Assembly (NCBI RefSeq): GCF_029626225.1
Contig: NZ_JARUBP010000001.1
Span: 6,324,001 to 6,388,000 of the forward strand
From: Asanoa sp. WMMD1127
Lineage (GTDB): Bacteria; Actinomycetota; Actinomycetes; Mycobacteriales; Micromonosporaceae
Direction of reading: 5' to 3'
DNA: 64,000 bases
This document shows, piece by piece, positions 49,666-59,700 of the stretch. How positions within the stretch are numbered: the first letter of the stretch is position 1; every line of letters starts with the position of its first letter. The notes beneath the pieces are model-generated. The model was not told where the DNA came from. It did not search any database and was given only the letters and a program-made list of their open reading frames with translations. A program made the position numbers and the translations under genes.

Positions 49666-51024
49666 ATGATCGGTAACAGACGCATCCTCGCGGTGGTGGC
49701 CGCCGCCGCGCTCACCCTGACCGCCACCGCGTGCGGTGGCGACGACGAGGGCGGCGAGGCCGGCGCCGCCTTGACGATGTGGACGTTCAAGCGCACCCAC
49801 GTCGAGGCGCTCCAGCAGGCCGCGACCGCGTTCAAGGCCAAGACCGGCATCGACGTGAAGATCGAGGCCTTCACGCCCGACGACGTCTTCACCGCGAAGA
49901 TCCAGAGCGCGGCGCAGACCAAGGACCTGCCCGACGTGCTCGAGCTGCACTCCGGCGGGGAGGACCTGCGGGTCGGCGGCGGCGGGCTGCTCACCGACCT
50001 CAAGGGCGACTTCGACGGCAAGCTCGACCGGTTCCTGCCCAGCACCCGCGAGTCCGGCCGGGTGACGCAGCAGCGCAAGGACAGCATCGAGGAGCTGGCC
50101 GGCGCGTCGGTCGGCAGCCTCTACAGTGTCCCGTTCACCGCCGGCACGTTCGGCATCGTCTACGCCAACAAGAAGAAGCTGGAGGCCGCCGGGCTCGACC
50201 CCACCAAGCCGCCGGCCACCTGGGAGGAGTTCCTCGACCAGCTCAAGGCGACCACGGCCGCCGACAAGCAGCAGGGCGGGCTGTCCCTCGGGCTCAAGGT
50301 GACCCAGACCGGCTTCAACTGGATCTACGAGCAGCTGGCGTTCGCGTACCTCGGTCAGCAGAAGTTCGAGGCGCTGTTCGGCAAGGGCACGACGGCCGGC
50401 TTCGGCTCCCCTGACGGCGTCCGCACGCTCGACCTCTACGCCCAGCTCAAGCCCTACTGGATCCCGGGCGTCAGCGCCTTGGGGATCGACGAGGCCGACA
50501 TCGCGTTCGCGCAGGGCAAGTCGGCGTTCAACGTCGGCGGCACGTTCACCCTGGCCTTCCTCGCGCAGAACAACCTGAAGCCCGAGGACGTGCTGGCGTT
50601 CCCGATCCCGCCGGCGAAAGGTAGCTCAGTGCGCGACCTCAGGCTCGCGCCGCTCGCGCTGACCGGGCTGTCGGTCACCTCGACGACGGCCAACAAGGAC
50701 GGCGCCGCCCAGTGGGTCGACTTCCTCACCTCGGCCGAGGGCGCGGGCATCTTCGCCAAGGCGTCGCTCGACCTGCCCGCCACCGACCTCGGCACGCAGG
50801 CCGAGTCGCTGATCGGGCCTGAGCTCGCGGCGCTGCAGGAGTTCTTCACCGGCCCGGCCCAGGACACCTACGACGCCGGCAACCGCGGTTTCCGCCCGCC
50901 GGACTACGACGAGGTCGAGATGGGCAACCCGTTGCTGAAGCTCGCGCCGCTGGGCGAGGCCGACGCGGCCACCACGGGCCGGACGCTCGACACCGTCATC
51001 AAGGCGATGTGGGACGCGAAGTAA
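49666..51024 (+). CDS. Sugar ABC transporter substrate-binding lipoprotein
   Basis: A 452-residue exported lipoprotein. The signal peptide ends in a lipobox, TATAC, with C23 as the lipidated residue, followed by a GGDDEGGE linker. The rest matches family 1 extracellular binding proteins for oligosaccharides or sugars (LTMWTFKRTHVEALQQAATA; later FAQGKSAFNVGGTFTLAF). GGGAGG lies before the ATG. It is the first gene of a five-gene transport and catabolic operon. Confidence 0.9.
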   Translation: MIGNRRILAVVAAAALTLTATACGGDDEGGEAGAALTMWTFKRTHVEALQQAATAFKAKTGIDVKIEAFTPDDVFTAKIQSAAQTKDLPDVLELHSGGEDLRVGGGGLLTDLKGDFDGKLDRFLPSTRESGRVTQQRKDSIEELAGASVGSLYSVPFTAGTFGIVYANKKKLEAAGLDPTKPPATWEEFLDQLKATTAADKQQGGLSLGLKVTQTGFNWIYEQLAFAYLGQQKFEALFGKGTTAGFGSPDGVRTLDLYAQLKPYWIPGVSALGIDEADIAFAQGKSAFNVGGTFTLAFLAQNNLKPEDVLAFPIPPAKGSSVRDLRLAPLALTGLSVTSTTANKDGAAQWVDFLTSAEGAGIFAKASLDLPATDLGTQAESLIGPELAALQEFFTGPAQDTYDAGNRGFRPPDYDEVEMGNPLLKLAPLGEADAATTGRTLDTVIKAMWDAK

Positions 51025-51993
51025 GTGGCCACCACCACCGACACCACCCTCGCGGCGCGGCTCGTCATCGAGCCGCGCCGCACCGCCCGCCGCCGGGTGC
51101 GTACCCGGCGGGCTTTGGTCGGCTACGCGTTCATCGCCCCGGCCGTCGTGCTCTTCCTCGTGCTGGGCCTCTACACGCTCGTCTACAGCCTCGGCCTGAG
51201 CTTCGCCAAGTGGAACGGCTTCTCGCCGAGCTGGGACTGGGTTGGCCTGCAGAACTACCGGGACCTCCTCTGGGCGGACCCGCGGCTCGCGCCGGAGATC
51301 CGCAACGCGGCGCTCAACACCGGGATCGCGATGGTGGTGGTCTCGTTCGGCACGGTGCTGATCGCCCTCCCACTGGCCACGCTGCTCAACAGCGTCACCC
51401 GGCTGCGCGGCACGCTCCGGTCGGTCTTCTTCCTGCCCTACGTGACGGCCGGCATCGCGGTCTACTACGCCTGGCTCTACGTGCTCGAGCCCGAGGGCGC
51501 GGTCAACCTGGCGCTGCGGGCGGTGGGCCTGGGCAGCCTGGCCCGGCCGCAGGGCTTCCTGGCCGACCCCGACACCGCGCTGCCGACGCTGATCGTCATC
51601 ATGATCTGGGGCAGCGTCCCGGTCGCGATGCTGCTCTACCTGGCCGGCCTGCAGGCGATCGACCCGGCCGTGATCGAGGCCGCCGCCCTCGACGGCGCCG
51701 GCGCGGTCCGCCGGCTGCGCCACATCACCTGGCCGCTGCTGGTACCGATCACGGTCGCGGTGGTGCTGCTCGGGCTGCGCGACACCATGCAGGGCTTCCA
51801 GATCTTCCTGATCATGACAAACGGCGGGCCGGCCGGGCACACCGACGTGCTGGGGCTGAAGGCCTACCAGCAGGCGTTCTTCCAGAGCCTGTCACCGACG
51901 CTCGGCGTGGCCAGCGCGCTCGGCTGGCTCATCTTCGTCGCCGCGCTGCTGCTCGCGGTGGTCAACGCGCGGGCGTTGCGGGGCCAGCGGTGA
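51025..51993 (+). CDS. Sugar ABC transporter permease (MalF type)
   Basis: A 322-residue permease with six membrane helices and the EAA loop IEAAALDGAGAVRRLRHITW (about 214-233) that contacts the ATPase. It begins with GTG immediately after the binding-protein stop. The ATPase gene is not in this operon, which is normal for actinobacterial sugar importers that share an MsiK-type ATPase encoded elsewhere. Confidence 0.9.
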   Translation: MATTTDTTLAARLVIEPRRTARRRVRTRRALVGYAFIAPAVVLFLVLGLYTLVYSLGLSFAKWNGFSPSWDWVGLQNYRDLLWADPRLAPEIRNAALNTGIAMVVVSFGTVLIALPLATLLNSVTRLRGTLRSVFFLPYVTAGIAVYYAWLYVLEPEGAVNLALRAVGLGSLARPQGFLADPDTALPTLIVIMIWGSVPVAMLLYLAGLQAIDPAVIEAAALDGAGAVRRLRHITWPLLVPITVAVVLLGLRDTMQGFQIFLIMTNGGPAGHTDVLGLKAYQQAFFQSLSPTLGVASALGWLIFVAALLLAVVNARALRGQR

Positions 51994-52817
51994 GGCGGCG
52001 GCCGAGCGCGGGCCAGGTGGTCGCCTACCTCGCCCTGACCGTCTACGCCGCCGTCAGCCTCTACCCGTTCGTCTGGATGGTGTCGGCCGCGTTCAAGGAC
52101 CGCCTGGAGGTGCTCGAGGGCGGCCACCTGATCCCGCACCGGCCCACCCTGGCGACGATCGCCGACACCTGGAGCCGGCTGCACTTCTTCGACTACTTCC
52201 TCAACAGCCTGCAGGTCACCGGGCTCACGGTGCTGGGCGTGCTGGTCGTCTACAGCCTGGCCGGCTACGCGTTCGCGATGATCGACTTTCCGGGCCGGCG
52301 GTTCGTGTTCTGGTTCTTCGTCGCGCTGCTGTTCGTGCCCAGCATCACCGTGCTGCTCCCGCTGACGATCCTGGAGAACCGGCTCGGCATCCTCGGCACG
52401 CACGCCGGCCTGATCCTCCCGTTCGTCAACGGCACCGCGCCGCTGGCCGTCCTGATGCTGACCAACGCGTTCCGGTCGGTCCCGCTCGACCTGCACGACG
52501 CGGCGACGGCCGACGGCGCCGGCGAGTGGCGCATCTTCTGGCGGGTCTACCTGCCGCTGGCCCGGCCGACCCTGATCACCATCGGCGTGCTGACCGCGGT
52601 GCCGACCTGGAACGAGTACGTGCTGACCCGGGTGTCCCTGAACGACGAGTCCCGCTACACGCTGCCGCTCGCGCTGGAGCGGCTGGCGTCCGGCACCGTC
52701 CCCTCGTACAACGAGATCATGGCGGGCTCGCTGATCCTGGTGATCCCGGTGATCGTGCTGTTCCTGGCCCTGCAGCGCTACTTCGTCAACGGGCTGTCCG
52801 GTGCGGTCAAGAACTGA
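51990..52817 (+). CDS. Sugar ABC transporter permease (MalG type)
   Basis: A 275-residue permease with six helices and an EAA loop HDAATADGAGEWRIFWRVYL. It starts at GTG 51990, overlapping the previous gene by four bases (GTGA). The end of the gene overlaps the next one. Together with the previous permease it forms the membrane channel of the importer. Confidence 0.9.
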   Translation: MRRRPSAGQVVAYLALTVYAAVSLYPFVWMVSAAFKDRLEVLEGGHLIPHRPTLATIADTWSRLHFFDYFLNSLQVTGLTVLGVLVVYSLAGYAFAMIDFPGRRFVFWFFVALLFVPSITVLLPLTILENRLGILGTHAGLILPFVNGTAPLAVLMLTNAFRSVPLDLHDAATADGAGEWRIFWRVYLPLARPTLITIGVLTAVPTWNEYVLTRVSLNDESRYTLPLALERLASGTVPSYNEIMAGSLILVIPVIVLFLALQRYFVNGLSGAVKN

Positions 52818-53679
52818 CCGGGTGCTGGTCACCGGCGCGGCCGGACTGCTCGGCCGGGCGGTGCTCGCCGCCCTCGCCGGCCGCCCGGTCACCGCCCTGG
52901 ACCGCGCCGACCCGGGCGACCTGCCGGCCGACCGCGTCGTGACGGGGGACGCGGGCGACCCGGCGGTGGTCCGGGCGGCGCTGGAGGGCGTCGGCGCCGT
53001 GGTGCACCTCGCGGCCATCCCGGCGCCGACGCTCGACACGCCGCTGCGGGTCTTCGGCGGCAACACCCGGGCCACGTTCGTCGTGCTGCACGAGGCCGCG
53101 CTCGCCGGGGTGCGACACGTCGTGCTGGCCAGCAGCATGTCGGTGCTTGGGCTGGCCTGGGCCCAGGTGCCGCTGCGACCGCTCTACCTGCCCGTCGACG
53201 TGCGGCACCCGCTCCAGGTCTCCGACCCGTACGCGCTGTCGAAGCAGGCGGACGAGGCGACGGCGGCGATGGTCGCCCGGCGGCACGGGATCGCGGTGAC
53301 GGCGCTGCGCTTCCCTTTTCTGGGCGGCGACGAACGGCTGGCCCGGCGGTCCGCCGAGTTCGCCGCCGATCCGGGGTCGGGCGCGCTGGAGCTGTGGACT
53401 TACCTGCACACCGCGGACGCGGCCGAGGCGTGCCTGCGGGCGCTGACCGTGCCGCCGCCGGGCGCGCACGTGCTGTTCGTGGCCGCCGACGAGACGCTCG
53501 CGCCCTACCCGACCGAGGACCTGCTTGCGAAGTTCCTGCCGGACGTGCCGCTGCGGGCCCGCTTCCCGGGGCGGGCGGTGCCGGTGGCGCTGGAACCGGC
53601 CCGGCGGCTGCTGGGCTTCACGGCGGCCCATCCCCTGCCGTTAAGCTCACGTCCGCTCGACGAGGAGGAGCCGGCATGA
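52801..53679 (+). CDS. NAD-dependent epimerase/dehydratase family protein
   Basis: A 292-residue extended SDR. The NAD motif is VLVTGAAGLLGRAVL, the catalytic Ser is in LASSMSVLG, and YALSK supplies Tyr and Lys. It starts at GTG 52801 (17 bases inside the permease gene) or GTG 52822. In comparable operons such proteins act as uronate or sugar dehydrogenases; the fold does not tell which. It overlaps the dehydratase gene by four bases, so the two are likely consecutive steps on the imported sugar. Confidence 0.8.
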   Translation: MRSRTDRVLVTGAAGLLGRAVLAALAGRPVTALDRADPGDLPADRVVTGDAGDPAVVRAALEGVGAVVHLAAIPAPTLDTPLRVFGGNTRATFVVLHEAALAGVRHVVLASSMSVLGLAWAQVPLRPLYLPVDVRHPLQVSDPYALSKQADEATAAMVARRHGIAVTALRFPFLGGDERLARRSAEFAADPGSGALELWTYLHTADAAEACLRALTVPPPGAHVLFVAADETLAPYPTEDLLAKFLPDVPLRARFPGRAVPVALEPARRLLGFTAAHPLPLSSRPLDEEEPA

Positions 53680-54926
53680 CGATGACGGAGACCCAGCCGC
53701 CCTGGGCCGCGCGCGACGGGCTGCGGATCACCGGTGTGCGACCGATCGTCACCGCGCCCGAGGCGACGCTCGTCGTGGTGCGGGTCGACACCTCCGAGCC
53801 CGGGTTGTACGGCCTGGGCTGCGCGACGTTCACCCAGCGGGCGACGGCCGTGGCGGCCACCGTCGAACACCTGGCCGCGCTCGTGGTGGGCCGGCACCCC
53901 GCCGACATCGAGGACATCACCAGGATGGTGCACCTGTCCTCGTACTGGCGGAACGGGCCGGTGCTCAACAACGCACTGTCCGGATTGGACATGGCGCTCT
54001 GGGACATCGCCGGCAAGCGGGCCGGCATGCCCGTCTACGAGCTGCTGGGCGGCCGCGTCCGGTCGGCGGTGCCCATCTATCTGCACGCCAGCGGCGCGAC
54101 CATCGGCGACACCATCGGCCACGCCAGGGAGCTGATCGGCCAGGGGCTGCGGCACGTCCGCCTGCAGACCGGCGGCCCGGGTGTCGGCACCTACGGCGCG
54201 CCCGGTGTGGCGGGCGCCTATCCCACCGCGCCCAACCCGGACGGCTGGGACGTCGAGCACTATCTGGCGCAGACGCCGAAGCTGTTCGCGCAGGCCCGCG
54301 CGGCGCTGGGCGACGACGTCTCGCTGCTGCACGACGTCCACAGTCGACTGACGGTCAAGCAGGCGCTGGTGCTGTGCCGGGCGCTGGAGCCCCACCGGCT
54401 GTTCTTCGTCGAGGACCCCATCGCGCCGGAGCACTACGACCGGCTGCCGGAGCTGCGTGCGCAGGCGGCGGTGCCGATCGCGGCCGGCGAGCAGGTCGGC
54501 TCGGTGCCGGACGCGGCCCGCCTGGTCACCGCGGGCGGCGTGGACCTGCTGCGGCTGCACATCTCCGCGATCGGCGGCCTGACCCCGGCCCGCAAGCTGA
54601 CGGCGCTGTGCGAGCTGTCGGGCGTGCGTACGGCCTGGCACTCCCCCGCCGACGTGTCACCGGTCGGCATGGCGGCCAACCTGGCGCTCGACGTGTCCAG
54701 CCACGCGTTCGGCATCCAGGAGGGTCACGTCTACGCGGACGCGGTGCACGAGGTCTTCCCGGGCACGCTGCGCCCGGTCAACGGCTACCTGACGCCGTCG
54801 GACGCCCCGGGCTGGGGCATCGACCTGGACGAACGGGCGGCGGCCAAGCACCCACCGACCCACTACGGCCACGAACGCTGGTCAACCCGCATCCGCCGCC
54901 CCGACGGCGCCCTCGAACCCCCGTGA
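53676..54926 (+). CDS. Enolase-superfamily dehydratase, ManD/RspA-like
   Basis: A 416-residue enzyme of the mandelate racemase/enolase superfamily. Metal ligands are the Asp of LLHDVHSRL, the Glu of FVEDPIAPE and the Glu of AAGEQVGS; the general acid/base His is in WHSPADVSPVGMAANLALD. This set is that of D-mannonate/D-gluconate dehydratases and RspA. GAGGAGG lies before the ATG. With a dehydrogenase and ABC importer it suggests use of a sugar acid, such as a hexuronate-derived aldonate. The exact substrate is not readable. Confidence 0.85.
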   Translation: MTMTETQPPWAARDGLRITGVRPIVTAPEATLVVVRVDTSEPGLYGLGCATFTQRATAVAATVEHLAALVVGRHPADIEDITRMVHLSSYWRNGPVLNNALSGLDMALWDIAGKRAGMPVYELLGGRVRSAVPIYLHASGATIGDTIGHARELIGQGLRHVRLQTGGPGVGTYGAPGVAGAYPTAPNPDGWDVEHYLAQTPKLFAQARAALGDDVSLLHDVHSRLTVKQALVLCRALEPHRLFFVEDPIAPEHYDRLPELRAQAAVPIAAGEQVGSVPDAARLVTAGGVDLLRLHISAIGGLTPARKLTALCELSGVRTAWHSPADVSPVGMAANLALDVSSHAFGIQEGHVYADAVHEVFPGTLRPVNGYLTPSDAPGWGIDLDERAAAKHPPTHYGHERWSTRIRRPDGALEPP

Positions 54927-54927
54927 G

Positions 54928-54972
54928 CCGGTGTCAGGGGGCGACACCGGTGTGAAGCCGGGGTGACACCGG
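54928..54972. promoter_or_regulatory. Cluster of GGTGTC inverted repeats upstream of the Drr-type exporter
   Basis: CCGGTGTC (54928-54935) pairs with GACACCGG (54943-54950); CCGGTGT (54947-54953) pairs with ACACCGG (54966-54972). These two overlapping inverted repeats lie in the gap between the dehydratase stop and the ABC exporter gene. They could be a terminator for the operon before, a repressor site for the exporter, or both. No regulator gene is adjacent on that side. Confidence 0.5.
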
Positions 54973-55032
54973 GGGGTCGCATCCTTCCTCGCAGACGTGG
55001 CCGACGGGGCCGCGGTGCGGGGAGGAAAGGCG

Positions 55033-56019
55033 ATGGCCAGCGTTCCATCATCGGCGGCGATCGTGGCCAGTGGGCTGCGGAAGTCGTTCGGTGCCAAGGT
55101 GGTGCTCGACGGGCTCGATCTCGAGGTCCGGGGCGGCACCGTGTTCGCGCTGCTCGGTCCCAACGGGGCCGGCAAGACGACGGCGGTGCGGATCCTGTCG
55201 ACCCTGATCCGGTCCGACGGTGGGCAGGCCCGCGTCGCCGGGCACGACGTCGCGGCCGAGGCCGACGCCGTGCGCGGCGCGATCGGGGTGACCGGGCAGT
55301 TCTCGGCCGTGGACGACCTGCTCACCGGCGAGGAGAACCTCGTCCTGATGGCGGACCTGCACCACCTCGGCAAGGCCGAGGGGCGGCGGCGGGCGGCCGA
55401 CCTGCTCGAGCGGTTCGACCTCACCGACGCGGCGAAGAAGCTCGCCTCCACCTATTCCGGCGGCATGCGGCGCAAGCTCGACCTGGCCATGACCCTGGTC
55501 GGCGACCCGAGCGTGATCTTCCTCGACGAGCCGACCACCGGGCTGGACCCGCGGAGCCGGCGGACCATGTGGGAGATCATCCGGAGCCTGGTGGCGGGTG
55601 GCGTCACGATCTTCCTGACGACGCAGTACCTGGACGAGGCCGACGAGCTCGCCGACCGGATCGCCGTGCTCGACCAGGGTCGGGTCGTCGCCGTCGGGTC
55701 CGCGGAGGAGTTGAAACGGGGGCTGCCGGGCGGTCACGTCCGGCTGCGGTTCGCCGACGCGGACGGGCTCGCCGCCGCCGCGGCCGAGTTCGCCGGCGCG
55801 GCCCGCGACGACGAGGCGCTCACCCTGGAGGTGCCCGGCGACGGCGGCGTACGCGCGCTGCGGGCCCTGCTGGATCGCCTCGAGCGCGCGGGAATCGAGG
55901 TCGAGGACCTGTCGGTGCACACGCCCGATCTCGACGACGTGTTCTTCGCCCTGACCGGGCACCCGACGGGCGATGCCGCCGAGACCGCCGAGACCGCCGA
56001 GAAGGAGGCCGTCCGATGA
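55033..56019 (+). CDS. Daunorubicin-resistance-type ABC transporter ATPase (DrrA family)
   Basis: A 328-residue ATPase. Walker A is GPNGAGKTT, the signature YSGGMRRKLDLA, Walker B VIFLDEPTTGLD, and the switch His is replaced by Gln-containing TTQYLDEADELAD, as in this family. The C-terminal extension (about 215-320) is that of DrrA proteins. It powers export of a drug or lipid with the next gene. The ATG at 55033 has GGGGAGGAAAGG upstream; the frame extends earlier without better starts. Confidence 0.9.
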   Translation: MASVPSSAAIVASGLRKSFGAKVVLDGLDLEVRGGTVFALLGPNGAGKTTAVRILSTLIRSDGGQARVAGHDVAAEADAVRGAIGVTGQFSAVDDLLTGEENLVLMADLHHLGKAEGRRRAADLLERFDLTDAAKKLASTYSGGMRRKLDLAMTLVGDPSVIFLDEPTTGLDPRSRRTMWEIIRSLVAGGVTIFLTTQYLDEADELADRIAVLDQGRVVAVGSAEELKRGLPGGHVRLRFADADGLAAAAAEFAGAARDDEALTLEVPGDGGVRALRALLDRLERAGIEVEDLSVHTPDLDDVFFALTGHPTGDAAETAETAEKEAVR

Positions 56020-56783
56020 GCGACGCGATGACGATGGTGCGGCGGAACCTGCGGCACAACCGGCGGAATCCGGTCTCCCTGATCATGACGATCGCGCTGC
56101 CGGTGTTCATGCTGCTGCTGTTCGTCGGGATCTTCGGCGGCGCGCTCAACGCCGGCTTCGGGTCGGCCGCGCAGGGCGCCGACTACATCGACTATGTGGT
56201 GCCGGGCATCCTGCTGATGGCGGTGGGCTACGGCGCCAGCCAGACCGCGATGGCCGTCAACCAGGACGTGACGACCGGCATCATCTCCCGGTTCCGCACG
56301 ATGCGGATCTCCCGCGCCTCCGTGCTCACCGGGCACGTGGTCGTGTCCACCGCGCGGACCCTGGCCAGCTCCGTGCTGGTGGTGGGCGTGGCCGTCCTGC
56401 TGGGCTTCCGGCCCGAGGTCGACCTCGCCGGCTGGCTCGGCGCGGCCGGCCTGGTCGCCCTGCTCACCCTGGCGCTGACCTGGCTGGCCGTGGCGGTCGG
56501 CCTGGCCGCGAAGTCGCCCGAGGGCACGACGCCGTTCCTGTTCGTGGTGCAGCTGCTGCCGTTCGTCAGCAGCGCGTTCGTGCCGCCGGAGTCGATGTCG
56601 GGCGCCGTGCGCTGGTTCGCCGCCAACGAGCCGTTCACGCCGATCATCGACGCGATGCGGGCCCTGCTGCTCGGCACGCCGGTCCCGCACGGCGGCGTGG
56701 TCGCCCTCGCCTGGTGCGTCGGGCTGGGGCTGGCCGGCTACGGCTGGGCGCGGCTGCTGTTCCGCCGGGACCCGGTGACCTGA
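56016..56783 (+). CDS. ABC-2 type export permease (DrrB family)
   Basis: A 255-residue membrane protein with six helices and the ABC-2 permease pattern (SLIMTIALPVFMLLLFVGIF; VPGILLMAVGYGASQTAMAV; PFVSSAFVPPESMSGAVRWF). The ATG overlaps the ATPase stop by four bases. The last 46 bases overlap the end of the convergent AfsR-like gene. Substrate unknown. Confidence 0.9.
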   Translation: MSDAMTMVRRNLRHNRRNPVSLIMTIALPVFMLLLFVGIFGGALNAGFGSAAQGADYIDYVVPGILLMAVGYGASQTAMAVNQDVTTGIISRFRTMRISRASVLTGHVVVSTARTLASSVLVVGVAVLLGFRPEVDLAGWLGAAGLVALLTLALTWLAVAVGLAAKSPEGTTPFLFVVQLLPFVSSAFVPPESMSGAVRWFAANEPFTPIIDAMRALLLGTPVPHGGVVALAWCVGLGLAGYGWARLLFRRDPVT

Positions 56784-59700
56784 TCCAGGGCGGCGGCCCG
56801 CAGGCCATCCAGGTCGAGGCCGGCGTACGACGACACCGCGTCGTCGTACGCCGGCCCGTCGGCCGCGCGGCCGAGTTCGCTGATCCGCTCGGGGGTCAGG
56901 TCCGGCTGGAGACCGCGGAGCACGCCGAAGCGCTCCGCGAGCGCGATCAGCCGGGCCGCCCGCGGGCCGGATTCGGCCACGCCGAGGGCGAGCAGGACCG
57001 ACCCGCAGACGGGGAACATCATCGGCGTCGCCGTCGGCAGCAGCGCGCCCAGCATGGCCGGCAGCGCCGCCACGACGTCGCTGACCTCGTCGAGCCGGCC
57101 GTGGCGGGCATGCACGAGCACCGTGACGGCTTCGACCTCATAGGGCCACAGGCCGAACTCGGTGCCGACGGGCGCCGCGGCGCCGAGGGGTCCGACGGCC
57201 TGCCGCCACAGCCGCAGGCCGCCCTCGACGTCACCGCGGCCGAGCTGGATCTGAGCGCGGGCGCACAGCGCGAACCGGGCCGCGTCGATCGGGTCGTCGC
57301 CCGTGCCGTACGACGCTTCGGCCAGTCCGCGTTCGGCCTCGTCGTACGCGCCGCGCAGCAGGTTGGCCTGGATCAGCGCCCACCGGCCCCGCCTCATCGT
57401 CGACCAGCCGAGCCGCTCGGCGATCGACAGGGCGGCGTCGAGGTGGTGGTACGCCGCCTCCCCCGGCTCGACGTAGAGGCACAGCTCGCCGACCCGGCTG
57501 TGGGCCAGCGCGCGCATCAGGGGCTGGTCGTCGCCGGCCAGGCCGGCCAGCATCCGCCGGGCCGCGACCAGCGCCCGCTCCGGGTCGTTGACCTGCTCCC
57601 ACCGGTAGCTGAGGACGTAGTTGGCCATGGCCGCCACCAGCGGCCGGGGGTCGGCGGCCAGCTCCTCCAGCGCGGCCGTGTCGCGGACCCGCAGCGCCAG
57701 GTCCAGAGCACGGACCGGGTCGTCCGGCGGCGCCGGCGGCAGCCGGTGGAGGGTGAGCAGGAACCGCAGCGGGCTGAGGTCCGGCATGACGAAGCCGAAC
57801 AGCGCGCCGAGCACCGCCGCCGTCCGGGCCGCCTCGACCAGGTCGGGGCCCGCCCGGAAGTGCGACAGAAGCCACCCCGTGTCACGGGCCAGCGTCGCGA
57901 GGCGACCGAGGTTCGACTCGGTCAGCCACAGGCCGCCGAGCAGGGCCGCCGTGGCCACGACCGCCCCGCCGTCCGCCCGCTCGAGCCCATAGCGCAGTGC
58001 CTGCACCAGGTTGTCCTGCTCGGCCCGGACCGCCTCGACGTCCGGGAAACCGAGGTCGGTGTCGGCCCAGCGGGCGCCGGCCGTGCGGGCCCAGCCGAGG
58101 AAGCGCGCGATCGCCTGCTCGGTCTCGCCGGCCTCCTCCCGGCGGGCGACGCTGAACTCCCGCACCGTCTCCAGCATCCGGAAGCGGGCGCCTGACGCGC
58201 CCTCGCTCAGCCGCACCAGGGACTGGTCGACGAGCTGCTCCAGGACCGCGTCGTCGCCGAGGACGTGCCGGGCGGCGTCGGCGGTGAAGCCGCCGGGGAA
58301 GACGGACAGGGTGCGCATCGCCGCCTGGGCGGCCGGATCCAGCAGGTGCCAGCTCCAGTCGATGACCTCGTGCAGCGTGCGATGCCGGCCCGGGGCGTCC
58401 CGGCTGCCGCCGCGCAACAGGGCGAACCGGTCGTCGAGCCGCCGGGCGATCTCGGCGACGGACATCACGCGTACGCGCGCCGCCGCCAGCTCCACGGCGA
58501 GCGGCAGTCCGTCGAGGCGGCCGCACAGCTCGTTCACCAGCGCGGGCGGCACGTCGGCGTCGGGTCGGGTCGCCCGGGCCCGCTGGCCGAACAGCTCGAC
58601 CATCGTCGGCAGGTCGAGCTCCGGCAGCGGGTAGACCGACTCCGCGCTCAGCCGCAGCGGGGCCCGGGTCGTGGTGAGCACACGGATGTCGCGGCTCGCC
58701 GACACCAGGGCGCCGACGAGGTCGGCGGCGCCCCGCACCACGTGTTCGCAGTTGTCCAGCACCAGCAGGGCGGGGCCGGGACCGAGCGCCTCGACGACCA
58801 CCGCGAGCAGGTTCGGCGCACCAGGCGTCAGGCCCGCCGGCCGGACGCCGAGGGCGGAGGCCACCTCGCCGGCCACGTCGTCGTCGGCGGTGACGCCGGC
58901 CAGGCCGACGACCTGCACCCGTGGTTGCTCGGCCTGGCGGGCGACCGCGTTGGCGAGCCGGGTCTTGCCCAGGCCGCCCGGTCCGAGGATCGACACGACG
59001 CGGGAGGTGCGCAGCAGGTCGGCCACCGCGGCGACGTCCTTGTCGCGGCCGAGCATCGTGTTGGGCTCTTCCGCGACCCCGCGGCGGACCGCCGGCGCGT
59101 CGACCGCCAGCAGGTCGCGGTGGACCTCCCGCAGCGCGGGGCCGGGGTCGCTGCCCAGCTCGTCGCGCAGCTCGCGACGGTAGGCGTCGTAGCGGCCCAG
59201 CGCCGCGGCGGGGCCGAGCACGGCCGCTTCGCAGCGCAGCAGCTCCGCCAGGACCTCCTCGTCGCGCGGGTGCCCGCCGGCCAGCTGGCGGAGTGGCTCG
59301 ATCGCCTCCGTGGGGCGGCCCAGCCGCGACAGGGCCAGCGCACGGTCCCGGGCCAGCGCGTGGACGGTGGGCGCCGTCGCGGCCCGCAACGCCGACAGCG
59401 GGTCGTCGTCGGCGGAGGCGGCCCAACCGGTGGCGCCGTCAGACAGCGCGAGACCGGCCTCGGCCTGGCGCAGCGCCTCCGCGTGGTCGCCGGCCCGGGC
59501 CGACCGGTCGCTCGCCTGGGCGTGCAGGGCCACCGCCGACGCGTCGATCTGGTCCGGAGCCAATGCGAGCCGGTAGCCGGTCGGTGTGGAGACGATCACG
59601 TCGGGGCCCAGCCGGGCCCGCAACCGCGACACCAGCAGTTGCAGGGCCTTCGTGGGGTGTTCCGGCAGGTTCTCCCGCCAGAGCCCGTCGACCAGCCGGG

